A DNA stretch of 10,103 bases from Desulfobacterales bacterium (GCA_018399455.1 JAGYOT010000029.1:1-10103), one strand, 5' to 3'. Numbered from the stretch's first letter, positions 1 to 5,805 are shown. Notes: generated by a model from the letters alone, not told the origin. Numbers and translations are program-made.

Positions 1-176
1 CGGTATGGTATCAGCCATCGGGAAGCCATGACGCCTGGGCTAAGGACTCTATCTGCGAGTGGGAAGAAGGGACTGGCAAGCTGTGGATCAGCACTATTGA
101 TGCGAACACGACCACACCGGGCGAGAATGAGCTTCACGGCTACTGGGAACCGTATAACGATCACGCGGGGCTTTAA
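1..176 (+). CDS. 3' end of a phage protein with a carbohydrate-binding-like C-terminal domain (partial)
   Basis: The frame starting at base 3 is open from the left edge to a TAA at 174-176 and encodes the last 57 residues of a protein whose start lies outside the window. The segment is rich in tryptophan and has the pattern W-Y-Q-P-S-G-S-H-D-A-W...D-S-I-C-E-W...G-K-L-W-I-S-T-I-D-A-N-T-T-T-P-G...W-E-P-Y. This resembles the small chitin-binding type-3 / CBM5/12-like domains that often end phage tail or hypothetical proteins (typical form: QP.GAHDAY..GD.V.hnGk.W.S.vdaN...PG). The match is from memory of the family pattern and not a search. The next gene starts one base after the stop, so the two are probably translationally coupled. 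Whether the full protein is a tail protein, a lysis protein or something else cannot be seen. Confidence 0.7.
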   Translation, partial: VWYQPSGSHDAWAKDSICEWEEGTGKLWISTIDANTTTPGENELHGYWEPYNDHAGL

Positions 177-177
177 A

Positions 178-270
178 ATGGGATGGACCCTCGCCATAAA
201 GATCATAGCCCTTTGCTCTATGCTTACGGTGGTGCTGCTGGCGGGGATTTTGGAAACAGAGGATGAATAA
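178..270 (+). CDS. 30-residue single-pass membrane microprotein
   Basis: Small ORF from ATG at 178 to TAA at 268-270. The product is nearly all one hydrophobic helix (about residues 4-25: L-A-I-K-I-I-A-L-C-S-M-L-T-V-V-L-L-A-G-I-L) followed by an acidic tail E-T-E-D-E. An earlier in-frame ATG at 28 exists, but it would overlap the preceding gene completely and would encode a basic, non-family-like N-terminus, so 178 is preferred. The start lies one base after the previous stop with a weak GGGG upstream (167-170). The stop TAA shares its last base with the ATG of the next gene. Single-helix phage microproteins sometimes act in lysis, but nothing here proves such a role. It is inferred to be real from its tight packing between two genes. 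Confidence 0.55.
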   Translation: MGWTLAIKIIALCSMLTVVLLAGILETEDE

Positions 271-698
271 TGAAGTATGACATTATCTGCCCAGGCTGCA
301 ACCAGGCATACCACGAAACCACGGATAGCTATGATCCGAACAGGCCGCCGAATCCGACAATGTGCCGGTTAAAAGAACCTTACTTGTCATGGGGATGGGA
401 GGATTTGCCGCGTGACGACGGGGCTGGTGCCGGATCTTTGGAGTGTCCGGGGTGCGGCTGTCTGTATGCGGAACCGGGCGAGAAAATGACTGTTCGGGCG
501 CAGAAGGAAGCCTTTGTGGACAAACTCTTAAAGCAAGATCCGGTCGATATGGCTGATTCTTATACCGGCGTGGAACCATTAAAGCCCGAACAAGTACAGG
601 TTAATGGTGAATATGTATGTCCAAAATGCGGCAAGCCGGAATCCGCTTTCAAAAGCAGATCCGGGTTTGTCAATCATAAGCGGCTTTGCAAGGGGTAA
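270..698 (+). CDS. zinc-ribbon / C2HC zinc-finger protein
   Basis: The product has 142 residues. Two CxxC knuckles, C7-P-G-C10 and C59-P-G-C62, form a plausible zinc ribbon, with extra cysteines at 32 and 64. A second zinc site lies at the C-terminus: C117-P-K-C120 followed by H136 and C140 (CX2C-X15-HX3C), preceded by a basic-aromatic stretch, a layout typical of a C2HC finger. The linker between them (about 72-112) is charged and probably helical then flexible. The start ATG at 270 overlaps the previous TAA and has AGAGGA at 258-263. The ORF ends three bases upstream of the portal ATG. Small zinc-finger proteins of this sort in phages may bind DNA, RNA or partner proteins; function is unknown. 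Zinc binding is a confident inference from the spacing of cysteines. Confidence 0.85.
   Translation: MKYDIICPGCNQAYHETTDSYDPNRPPNPTMCRLKEPYLSWGWEDLPRDDGAGAGSLECPGCGCLYAEPGEKMTVRAQKEAFVDKLLKQDPVDMADSYTGVEPLKPEQVQVNGEYVCPKCGKPESAFKSRSGFVNHKRLCKG
690..695 (+). promoter_or_regulatory. ribosome binding site that decides the portal start
   Basis: AAGGGG at 690-695 lies five bases before ATG 701. It lies inside the last codons of the upstream zinc-finger gene. A longer frame can be opened at TTG 686, but that start would overlap the previous gene by 13 bases and sits before this site, so ATG 701 is chosen. Confidence 0.7.
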
Positions 699-700
699 AT

Positions 701-2659
701 ATGCAAGCATCGACACAGCGTAAAAGAGTAGAGGAAAAATGGAGCTTGACGAACCCGCCACCGGAAGGCGATCCGGACGTTGCGTCGTTTGTCTGGGAGC
801 TTTTCGAGACCGCGCGGGACGAACGCGAACGGCTTGGAATGCCGGACCGCTGGAGACTCAACTATGATTTGTACCGGGGTAAGCACTTCAGCCAGAAAAG
901 AAACAATCAAATGGTTGAGCTTAACCTCTTCTTTGCCAACGTTGAGCGCACCCGGGCGAATATCACGGCCCGGAACCCGGTCTTTGAAGTGGTTGACATG
1001 GACGGACAGGAGGATGAAGCGGACCGGGCTTTGACTTCATACGGCAAGAAATGGTGGAAGGACACGAAGCAAAAGAAGAAGTTGAGCTCGACGGCGCTCA
1101 ATATGGAGATTTACGGCGCCACCATTGAAAAGCCTTACTGGAACGCCAGGCTGAAAAAGGGGGATGTGGCTGTTCTTGATCCATATTCGTTTTTCCCGGC
1201 GCCAGGCTACTTTGAGGATATATCCCGGGACGCGCCATATGTCTGTCACGCTTACCCGGATCAGACCGAGGCAATTGAGCAGATGTATGGAGTTAAGGGG
1301 GTTAAGCCCTCTGACGTTTACAGCCTGCTCGGGGAAGACCGCGAAGATTCCCGACCGATGCCGGCAAACACGCGGCCCGGGAGCTCAACTCATTACGCCA
1401 ATAATGCCAATATTGTTCATGCGGAGTTCAGCGGGCGCAATTACCGGGAACGCCGGGCTTTGGTGGTTGAGGTTTGGCTGAGGGATTATTCCGTCGAAGA
1501 GTATTACCCGATCATTGCCAAAGACACCGAAACCGGAGCAGCTATAAAATCGAAAGACCCCAGGCATCGTTTGAAATACCCGGGCGGCATCCGGGTGGTG
1601 ACTGTCACTAACGAGGGAGAGCTGCTTCTCAATGACATGGCCAATCCGAATGTGAACCCCAACATTAAACGGTCGATGGCAAAGCAGACGTTTCTATATG
1701 ACCGGTTTCCTTTTGCCAAGGCCAACAGTTATTCGGATACAACGAGCGTGTGGGGCTTTTCGGCAGCGGAACAGGTGGGGGATCTCAATTACAAGATTGA
1801 TACGCTTTTTTCCCGGTTATTCGGATGGGCGAGCCGGACTATGTTTCCGCCTTTTGTCATTCCAAAGGATACCGGGATTCCCAAGTCTGCGGTCAACAAC
1901 AAGCCGAATCTGGTATTGCAACCTGAGACCACGAATGCAGCGGCAGGCATCGGCTTTGTCCAGGTGCCGTCGCCGCCGGCGCAGTTTTTCACGTTCATTG
2001 ATTATCTGATGAATCTTTATGACCGGATTTATCAGATCGAAGATGCAGACCGCGGGGAGACCCCGGGGAGCGTGACAGCGGCATCAGCTATTGTCGCTTT
2101 GCAGGAGCGCAATGCGGTGTTGATTCAGCAAAAGATTTCATCGGTGGATGAGCTCATCGAGTTCCGGGGGCAGGCCCTTGTTTCTTTCCTGCAGAATTTT
2201 GGGACCTGGACGGAGCAGACAGAAATCAGCAATGAACCGGTCAAGTTCCGGGGCGTTGAGTTGATGGGTCGGCGTTTTAACTTTGTCGTTGAGGCCGGAT
2301 CTACCATGCCCAAGACCACGTTGCAGGTCAAGGAAGAGGCAAAGGAGTTTTATCAGATGGGCGTGATTGATCGTCAGGCATTGCTTGAAATCAGCGAATT
2401 CCCGAACGCGAAAGAGATCCTTGAGCGGATCGGGGAAGGGCAACTCAACCAGGCATTGCAGATTCTTATACAAGCCGGGATGCCGGAAGAACACGCCATG
2501 CAGATCAGGGACGCTTTAATGCAGACCCAGGGCGGCCCCGGCAATCGGCAGCAGGGTCAGGGCCAGGGCGGCAGCCAGAAGGCCCCGCAATCCGGTCAAA
2601 CGAAACCAGGAACCCCGAGAGCAAAACAGGGGCAGCAACCAGAAACCGCAAGAGCGTAA
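701..2659 (+). CDS. portal protein
   Basis: The product has 652 residues, in the size range of podovirus-type portals (roughly 500-750). The portal forms the dodecameric ring at one capsid vertex through which DNA is packaged and ejected, and on which scaffold and coat assemble. Supporting features: a helical, charged N-terminal region with R-W-R-L-N-Y-D-L-Y-R-G-K-H-F, the segment Y-G-A-T-I-E-K-P-Y-W-N followed by D-P-Y-S-F-F-P-A-P-G-Y (a wing-domain pattern of many phage portals), and a central G-E-T-P-G-S-V-T-A-A-S-A-I motif near residues 449-461 followed by a long helix, as expected for the stem/clip region. The last ~45 residues (from about 606) are Q/G/P/K-rich and probably disordered. 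Position before scaffold and coat genes agrees. No terminase is adjacent, unlike in most phages, so it may lie beyond the left edge. Confidence 0.87.
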   Translation: MQASTQRKRVEEKWSLTNPPPEGDPDVASFVWELFETARDERERLGMPDRWRLNYDLYRGKHFSQKRNNQMVELNLFFANVERTRANITARNPVFEVVDMDGQEDEADRALTSYGKKWWKDTKQKKKLSSTALNMEIYGATIEKPYWNARLKKGDVAVLDPYSFFPAPGYFEDISRDAPYVCHAYPDQTEAIEQMYGVKGVKPSDVYSLLGEDREDSRPMPANTRPGSSTHYANNANIVHAEFSGRNYRERRALVVEVWLRDYSVEEYYPIIAKDTETGAAIKSKDPRHRLKYPGGIRVVTVTNEGELLLNDMANPNVNPNIKRSMAKQTFLYDRFPFAKANSYSDTTSVWGFSAAEQVGDLNYKIDTLFSRLFGWASRTMFPPFVIPKDTGIPKSAVNNKPNLVLQPETTNAAAGIGFVQVPSPPAQFFTFIDYLMNLYDRIYQIEDADRGETPGSVTAASAIVALQERNAVLIQQKISSVDELIEFRGQALVSFLQNFGTWTEQTEISNEPVKFRGVELMGRRFNFVVEAGSTMPKTTLQVKEEAKEFYQMGVIDRQALLEISEFPNAKEILERIGEGQLNQALQILIQAGMPEEHAMQIRDALMQTQGGPGNRQQGQGQGGSQKAPQSGQTKPGTPRAKQGQQPETARA

Positions 2660-2666
2660 AGGAGCA

Positions 2667-2816
2667 ATGATTATGCCTAAGAAGAGCACTTACAGCACCC
2701 CCAAAAAAGTAATTACCGACCGTCTGGACAGGGCATCCAACCAGCACAAAGGCGGGGACAACAAGTCCGGCGGCGGTAAAAGCAAAACCGGCGGCAACAA
2801 AAAGAAGAAGGGATAG
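2667..2816 (+). CDS. 49-residue lysine/glycine-rich basic microprotein
   Basis: Short ORF from ATG 2667 to TAG 2814-2816, directly after the portal gene, with AAAGGAG (2658-2664) just upstream of the start. A second in-frame ATG lies two codons later (2673). The first half is P-K-K-S-T-Y-S-T-P-K-K-V-I-T-D-R-L-D-R-A. The second half is a disordered, strongly basic G/K/S/N tail ending N-K-K-K-K-G. Such composition suggests nucleic-acid or acidic-protein binding, but no family is recognised. It fills the gap between portal and the FmdB-like gene exactly (7 bases before, 3 after), which is the main reason to think it is real. Confidence 0.65.
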   Translation: MIMPKKSTYSTPKKVITDRLDRASNQHKGGDNKSGGGKSKTGGNKKKKG

Positions 2817-2819
2817 GGG

Positions 2820-3113
2820 ATGCCTCTATACGATTTTCAATGTAAATCCTGCGGCGCCGTGACGGAGCAGGCATTCGGGCTAAACAGTTGCCCGAATGCC
2901 ATTAAATGCCCGTATTGCGGATGGGCCGCACCGAAAAAGATTTCAATCGGCCATGGCGGAATCCAGACCGAGCACCCGGTGTGGCTGGACGATCACGTCC
3001 GGGGCGCTTTGCAGGACGACGACGAGGTGGCCGCCGGACGGCAAAAGCGGATTGAAAACCGGACAGATTATAACCGTCATTTAAAAGAGCATGGAATTGT
3101 GGAGAAGGCGTAA
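2820..3113 (+). CDS. FmdB-like zinc-ribbon protein
   Basis: The product has 97 residues and opens with M-P-L-Y-D-F-Q-C-K-S-C-G, the characteristic start of the FmdB-type putative regulatory zinc-ribbon family. The ribbon uses C8-x2-C11 and C30-x2-C33 (C-P-Y-C-G), with an additional C24. After about residue 45 the protein becomes charged and helical (D-D-D-E-V-A-A-G-R-Q-K-R-I-E-N-R-T-D-Y-N-R-H-L-K-E-H), longer than the minimal domain. The start follows GGGATAGGGG and lies three bases from the previous stop. FmdB-type ribbons are frequently found between portal and scaffold genes in uncultured phages by my recollection; their role there is not established. It ends nine bases before the stop of a gene on the other strand. 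Confidence 0.85.
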   Translation: MPLYDFQCKSCGAVTEQAFGLNSCPNAIKCPYCGWAAPKKISIGHGGIQTEHPVWLDDHVRGALQDDDEVAAGRQKRIENRTDYNRHLKEHGIVEKA

Positions 3114-3122
3114 TGGTTGAGC

Positions 3123-3449
3123 TTAATCGTAATCCTTCCCGGGATCATAGACGCCGCCGTCGGGAAGAACCTCTCCCGGCTGATATTCGCGGCCGGTATA
3201 TGTATCTTTCAAGACGCCGCCTTGATCAGTATAGCGATCCCGTTGATGCTTCGGAGGCTTTGGCCTTTCACGGTATGTTCTTTCCTGCTGAGGGCGGTCC
3301 TGTTGATTATTGGACCCGTGACGGGCGTTGTAATGGCCTTCGGAATCCGGCATATCCCCTCCGGACGCGGCTTTGTAATCGGACCAAGCAAGGGCGCCGG
3401 CAGGGAAAAGAAGCAGAAGGGCAACGGCAAGGACTAAGATAAAACGCAT
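3123..3449 (-). CDS. secreted small protein on the opposite strand, probable accessory (moron) gene
   Basis: The minus-strand ORF encodes 108 residues. The first ~21 residues are a textbook Sec signal peptide: M-R-F, a hydrophobic core of V/A/L/F, then P-A-G-A-L-A with predicted cleavage before W22. There is no lipobox cysteine, so the mature protein (about 87 residues) would be soluble in the periplasm or outside the cell. The mature part is hydrophilic, rich in Q/R/D/P/K, and ends in a repeated G-rich pattern: G-G-V-L-K-D-T-Y-T-G-R-E-Y and G-G-V-Y-D-P-G-K-D-Y-D. The start at 3449 is fixed by TGGAGG (3455-3460) five bases upstream. An upstream in-frame start at 3521 would lack this site and spoil the signal peptide. 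Being reversed within a plus-strand virion operon suggests independent expression. Function unknown; host-surface or lysogeny-related action is only inference. Confidence 0.72.
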   Translation of the reverse strand: MRFILVLAVALLLLFPAGALAWSDYKAASGGDMPDSEGHYNARHGSNNQQDRPQQERTYRERPKPPKHQRDRYTDQGGVLKDTYTGREYQPGEVLPDGGVYDPGKDYD

Positions 3450-3476
3450 AGCAACCTCCATCAATGATTGGGTTTT

Positions 3477-3680
3477 ATGGGAGACACAGTTAAACGATAC
3501 CAGCGGAAAGACAAAAATCAAGCCAAAATTGATTCAGCAATGGCCGCATTTGCCGTCAAAATCGATCAATGGCTTGAGTCCGGCCCAACGGGCAAGCTGG
3601 TTTTATCTGCTGAGATAAACGCCAATCAGGGCGGTGTGGGCGAAATCTGTTTGGAGCAAAAGGAGAGGCAGAAAATATAA
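3477..3680 (+). CDS. 67-residue unknown protein
   Basis: ORF from ATG 3477 (an earlier TTG at 3468 is in frame) to TAA 3678-3680. The product is M-G-D-T-V-K-R-Y-Q-R-K-D-K..., a basic helical start, then A-F-A-V-K-I-D-Q-W-L-E-S-G-P-T-G-K-L and a beta-like segment L-V-L-S-A-E-I-N-A-N-Q-G-G-V-G-E-I. No family is recognised. The amphipathic pattern and normal codon use suggest a real gene, but the ribosome binding site is poor (a GATTGGG-like stretch), and the start is only 27 bases from the divergent start of the minus-strand gene. It could be a remnant of a longer gene broken when that reversed gene was inserted. Confidence 0.55.
   Translation: MGDTVKRYQRKDKNQAKIDSAMAAFAVKIDQWLESGPTGKLVLSAEINANQGGVGEICLEQKERQKI
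3494..3521 (-). promoter_or_regulatory. candidate promoter for the minus-strand secreted gene
   Basis: Read on the minus strand, TTGATT (plus 3516-3521) and TATCGT (plus 3494-3499) are separated by 16 bases and match the sigma-70 -35 and -10 boxes at four of six positions each. Transcription would start near 3487, leaving a leader of about 38 bases before ATG 3449. The match is weak and the boxes lie inside the plus-strand ORF 3477-3680. Confidence 0.28.
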
Positions 3681-3681
3681 C
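3651..3681 (+). promoter_or_regulatory. weak candidate promoter upstream of the triple-hairpin RNA
   Basis: TATAAC at 3676-3681 matches the -10 consensus at five of six positions; the best -35 partner, TTGGAG at 3651-3656, matches at only three and the spacing is 19. If used, transcription would begin close to 3688, just before the first hairpin, and produce an RNA of about 115 bases ending at the terminator. Speculative. Confidence 0.2.
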
Positions 3682-3702
3682 CCCTGACAATTTAAGAAAC
3701 AT

Positions 3703-3803
3703 CTTATTCGGTTACGGATAAGCCGCTGAGACAACTCAGCGTTACTTAGAAGCCCGGATTGACGGACAAGCGCAAACGCGCCCCGTCGATTCGGGCTTTT
3801 TTT
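3703..3803 (+). ncRNA. three-hairpin structured RNA element upstream of the scaffold gene
   Basis: The non-coding stretch between 3681 and 3861 contains three adjacent hairpins. Hairpin 1: CTTATTCG (3703-3710) pairs with CGGATAAG (3715-3722), 8 bp with one U-G wobble and loop GTTA. Hairpin 2: CGCTGAG (3724-3730) pairs perfectly with CTCAGCG (3735-3741), loop ACAA. Hairpin 3 is the 16-bp terminator stem (3750-3798). Only one base separates hairpins 1 and 2. The combination looks like a compact folded RNA ending in an intrinsic terminator, either a leader/attenuator of the capsid genes or a separate small RNA. I do not recognise it as a named family. Confidence 0.5.
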
Positions 3804-3820
3804 ATTAACTCAACTCAGCG
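3732..3820 (+). repeat. 10-base direct repeat flanking the terminator
   Basis: CAACTCAGCG occurs at 3732-3741 and again at 3811-3820, on either side of the terminator. The seven-base core CTCAGCG of either copy is complementary to CGCTGAG at 3724-3730, so the downstream copy could compete for the 5' arm of hairpin 2. Confidence 0.6.
3750..3803 (+). terminator. strong intrinsic terminator
   Basis: AAGCCCGGATTGACGG (3750-3765) pairs with CCGTCGATTCGGGCTT (3783-3798) over 16 bp with two G-U wobbles. The 17-base loop contains a small GCG/CGC inner stem (3770-3772 with 3777-3779). The stem is followed by a run of seven T (3797-3803, the first two being stem bases), then ATT. This is a canonical Rho-independent terminator in the plus direction. 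It sits upstream, not downstream, of the scaffold and capsid genes, so transcription must either read through or restart after it. Confidence 0.82.
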
Positions 3821-3861
3821 GGGTACCCGCAAAGGCAAGCGGTCCCGCGAAGGAGGACACA

Positions 3862-4698
3862 ATGCCAAAACAGATCGACAACGAAAATGTTTACCCGGCA
3901 GGCGATCAGCCCCCGGCGCCCCCCAAGGATGAGAGCAAGAATCAGTCCGGGAAGCAGGGCCAGGGAAACGCTGACACCAAAAATCAGGGCAAACAGACAG
4001 ACTCCAAGGGCAATGACCAGGACAACAACAAGGGCGGCGAAGATTGGGAAAACCGCTACAAGAACCTGGAGAAGAAGCTCGGGGAGCAGGGCAATGAAAT
4101 GGGCCAGCTCAAGCAGCAGAACCAGCAGTTGATGGAGCAGCTTGAGGGGATGAAGGCCGGAGATCAAGGCAAGGGCGCCGGCGACCAGCAGGCCCCCGAT
4201 TATGAAGCCAAGATGAATGACATCTACAAGCAGCTCGATACCGGCGACATATCGGTGGAAGAGGCCATGCGGCAGTCCAACGCCCTGACCAACGAAATGG
4301 CGAGCAAAAACGCCGAGTCCAAGGCTTCTGAAAAGGTCCAGCAGGCCCTTGAAGAGAAGGAGCAGGAAGCTCAACTGAACAAGTTTTTTGAGCAGCACCC
4401 GGACTTTCAGCAGCTTAAAGAATCCGGGCAGCTTGAAAACGTAAAAGCTCAGATGCCGGGCTTCCACGACGATTTTAGCGCCTACTTTGCTTATAAGGCG
4501 CAGACCGCTGCGGACGAAGCATATAACCGCGGCAAACAGGAAATGGAGCAGCTGAGCCAGGGAGACGCGAACACCGACAAGGTCTTGCAAGGCCCGGGCT
4601 CCGCTATCAGAAATCAGAATCCCGAACCGCTCACGGACGAGGGAGACATCAAACAGTCCATGATGCAACGGCTCAAAGAGGCGCGGAACAATGGATAA
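3862..4698 (+). CDS. capsid scaffolding-like protein
   Basis: The product has 278 residues and lies between portal-side genes and the major capsid gene, the usual place for the scaffold that guides procapsid assembly and then leaves or is cleaved. Residues 1-60 are disordered and rich in P, K, Q, N, G and D. Residues about 61-95 form a coiled coil (W-E-N-R-Y-K-N-L-E-K-K-L, then Q-L-K-Q-Q-N-Q-Q-L-M-E-Q-L). A Gly/Gln linker follows, and a second helical part runs from about 112 to 215 with A/E/K/Q-rich heptad-like stretches. The C-terminal end is basic (M-M-Q-R-L-K-E-A-R-N-N-G), reminiscent of scaffold C-termini that bind coat protein. Ribosome binding site AAGGAGG (3850-3856) is strong. Function rests on position and composition, since scaffolds diverge strongly in sequence. 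Confidence 0.75.
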   Translation: MPKQIDNENVYPAGDQPPAPPKDESKNQSGKQGQGNADTKNQGKQTDSKGNDQDNNKGGEDWENRYKNLEKKLGEQGNEMGQLKQQNQQLMEQLEGMKAGDQGKGAGDQQAPDYEAKMNDIYKQLDTGDISVEEAMRQSNALTNEMASKNAESKASEKVQQALEEKEQEAQLNKFFEQHPDFQQLKESGQLENVKAQMPGFHDDFSAYFAYKAQTAADEAYNRGKQEMEQLSQGDANTDKVLQGPGSAIRNQNPEPLTDEGDIKQSMMQRLKEARNNG

Positions 4699-4756
4699 CA
4701 CGCTGACGTGCCGGCGGCGGGCTTTCGGGGCATAATAAAAAAAGGAGCGCGTAACA

Positions 4757-5725
4757 ATGGCACTCGATAAAGAACTTAATGTAATCACCGAAGATTATGT
4801 ACTGCGGCGAACCGTGGACATTTACTTCACCGAAAACGTCCTGCTTTACCTGCTTATGGGTAAAGGCAAAATGGCGTCGAATCTTGCAGGCCCGACCGCC
4901 GGCGACACCGTTGACGGTGGTAAGAAGATCAAGCAGCTTCTTGAGATCGACGAGGCGCATAGCGGGTCTTACGGCAACACCACCAAGATTCCGCAGAGTA
5001 AGAAGGAAATTTACAATGCGGCTCTGTTCCGGTGGGCTGGCTACATGGCAGCCAATACAGTTGACCTGGACGACCAGATCCAGAATGCCGGCGACCAGGC
5101 CCTTATCAACATGGCCTATGGGAAGCTGGAGAACCTCCAGAAAACCATCCGGAAGAAGATGAGCGCGCAGCTTTATGCTTCTGCTGCGGATGCTGACTGC
5201 TTCCTGGGCCTCGGGGATCTGTTCAACACCACCACCAGCGACGCCTACGGCAATCTGACCGAGGATGATCTTGCCAACTGGAAGGCCAATGTCATTACCG
5301 ATGCGCTGGTCATGAGCTTTTCCACGATGCAACAGTTTCACCGGACGGCCAAGGTCGGCAACAACAAGCAGGGCAAGCCCAATATCTACGTCACCACGGA
5401 CGCTCTGAAGGATGCTTTCGAGAACAGTCTGCAGCAGCAGGCCCGGTATTCAGATACCAATCTGGCGAATGCCGGTTTTGAGAACATCCTTTTCAAAGGC
5501 GTGCCGGTCGTGCCGGACGACAATCAGGCTTCCGATTATGTGGACGGCCTGAACCTGGAATACCTCAAAATCAAGACCCACGAGAAGTATCAGTTCACGA
5601 AACCAACGTGGGAGTATTCCAAGGACCAGCCCGACACCCTGACCGCGAATGTGCGCTGGATCGGGCAGCTTGTCTGCTCTAACCGGAAGGCGCATGTCCG
5701 GGCCAACAACGTATCCACCTCATAA
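4757..5725 (+). CDS. major capsid protein
   Basis: The product has 322 residues, a normal size for HK97-fold phage coat proteins without a long N-terminal delta domain. It would form the icosahedral shell. The N-terminal part contains L-R-R-T-V-D-I-Y-F-T-E-N. It is followed by D-T-V-D-G-G-K-K-I-K-Q-L-L and a G-S-Y-G-N-T loop (E-loop-like region), then F-R-W-A-G-Y-M-A-A-N-T-V-D-L-D-D-Q-I-Q-N-A-G. A long helix N-L-Q-K-T-I-R-K-K-M-S-A-Q-L-Y follows. The C-terminal part has I-L-F-K-G-V-P-V-V-P-D-D, a common P-domain pattern of these coats, and ends with L-V-C-S-N-R-K-A-H-V-R. The gene follows the scaffold after 58 bases with AAAGGAG (4741-4747). Exact family (N4-gp56-like versus other HK97-fold groups) cannot be settled by eye. 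Confidence 0.87.
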   Translation: MALDKELNVITEDYVLRRTVDIYFTENVLLYLLMGKGKMASNLAGPTAGDTVDGGKKIKQLLEIDEAHSGSYGNTTKIPQSKKEIYNAALFRWAGYMAANTVDLDDQIQNAGDQALINMAYGKLENLQKTIRKKMSAQLYASAADADCFLGLGDLFNTTTSDAYGNLTEDDLANWKANVITDALVMSFSTMQQFHRTAKVGNNKQGKPNIYVTTDALKDAFENSLQQQARYSDTNLANAGFENILFKGVPVVPDDNQASDYVDGLNLEYLKIKTHEKYQFTKPTWEYSKDQPDTLTANVRWIGQLVCSNRKAHVRANNVSTS

Positions 5726-5760
5726 TGAGGGGCGACGTTGATATTTAAACTTTAACCCTA

Positions 5761-5783
5761 GGCGCGGGGGCTTTCCCCGCGCC
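5761..5783 (+). promoter_or_regulatory. perfect GC hairpin between capsid and decoration genes
   Basis: GGCGCGGGG (5761-5769) pairs perfectly with CCCCGCGCC (5775-5783), loop GCTTT. No T run follows; the next bases are AAGCAAAACAAGGAG, leading to the next ribosome binding site. It is therefore unlikely to be a standard terminator. A role in mRNA 3'-end protection, processing or partial attenuation after the highly expressed capsid gene is inferred. Confidence 0.6.
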
Positions 5784-5805
5784 AAGCAAAACAAGGAGAT
5801 TAACC

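Noticed and set aside
28..177. Long form of the membrane microprotein beginning at ATG 28
   Set aside because: It would overlap the CBM-like gene end in another frame and encode an implausible basic N-terminus.
3113..3442. A 109-residue plus-strand frame starting at the stop of the FmdB-like gene
   Set aside because: It is arginine-rich and lies fully opposite the minus-strand gene, which has a signal peptide and strong ribosome binding site. It is kept as a shadow, although its ATGG overlap with the preceding stop made it tempting.
3732..3820. Attachment-site interpretation of the CAACTCAGCG repeat
   Set aside because: Ten bases are too few, there is no integrase or tRNA nearby, and one copy is part of a hairpin arm.
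4699..4756. GC-rich gap with TGCC...GGCA and an A run before the capsid gene
   Set aside because: Only three to four pairs can form and no T run follows, so neither terminator nor promoter can be supported.
3805..4788. A 327-residue open frame on the minus strand opposite the scaffold gene
   Set aside because: It mirrors the scaffold gene's K/Q/E/G-rich codons, giving an L/V/F-heavy protein without known motifs. The plus-strand gene has a strong ribosome binding site and the expected position.
4673..5341. A 222-residue minus-strand open frame opposite the capsid gene
   Set aside because: Antisense shadow of a well-supported capsid gene; no ribosome binding site or recognisable domain.
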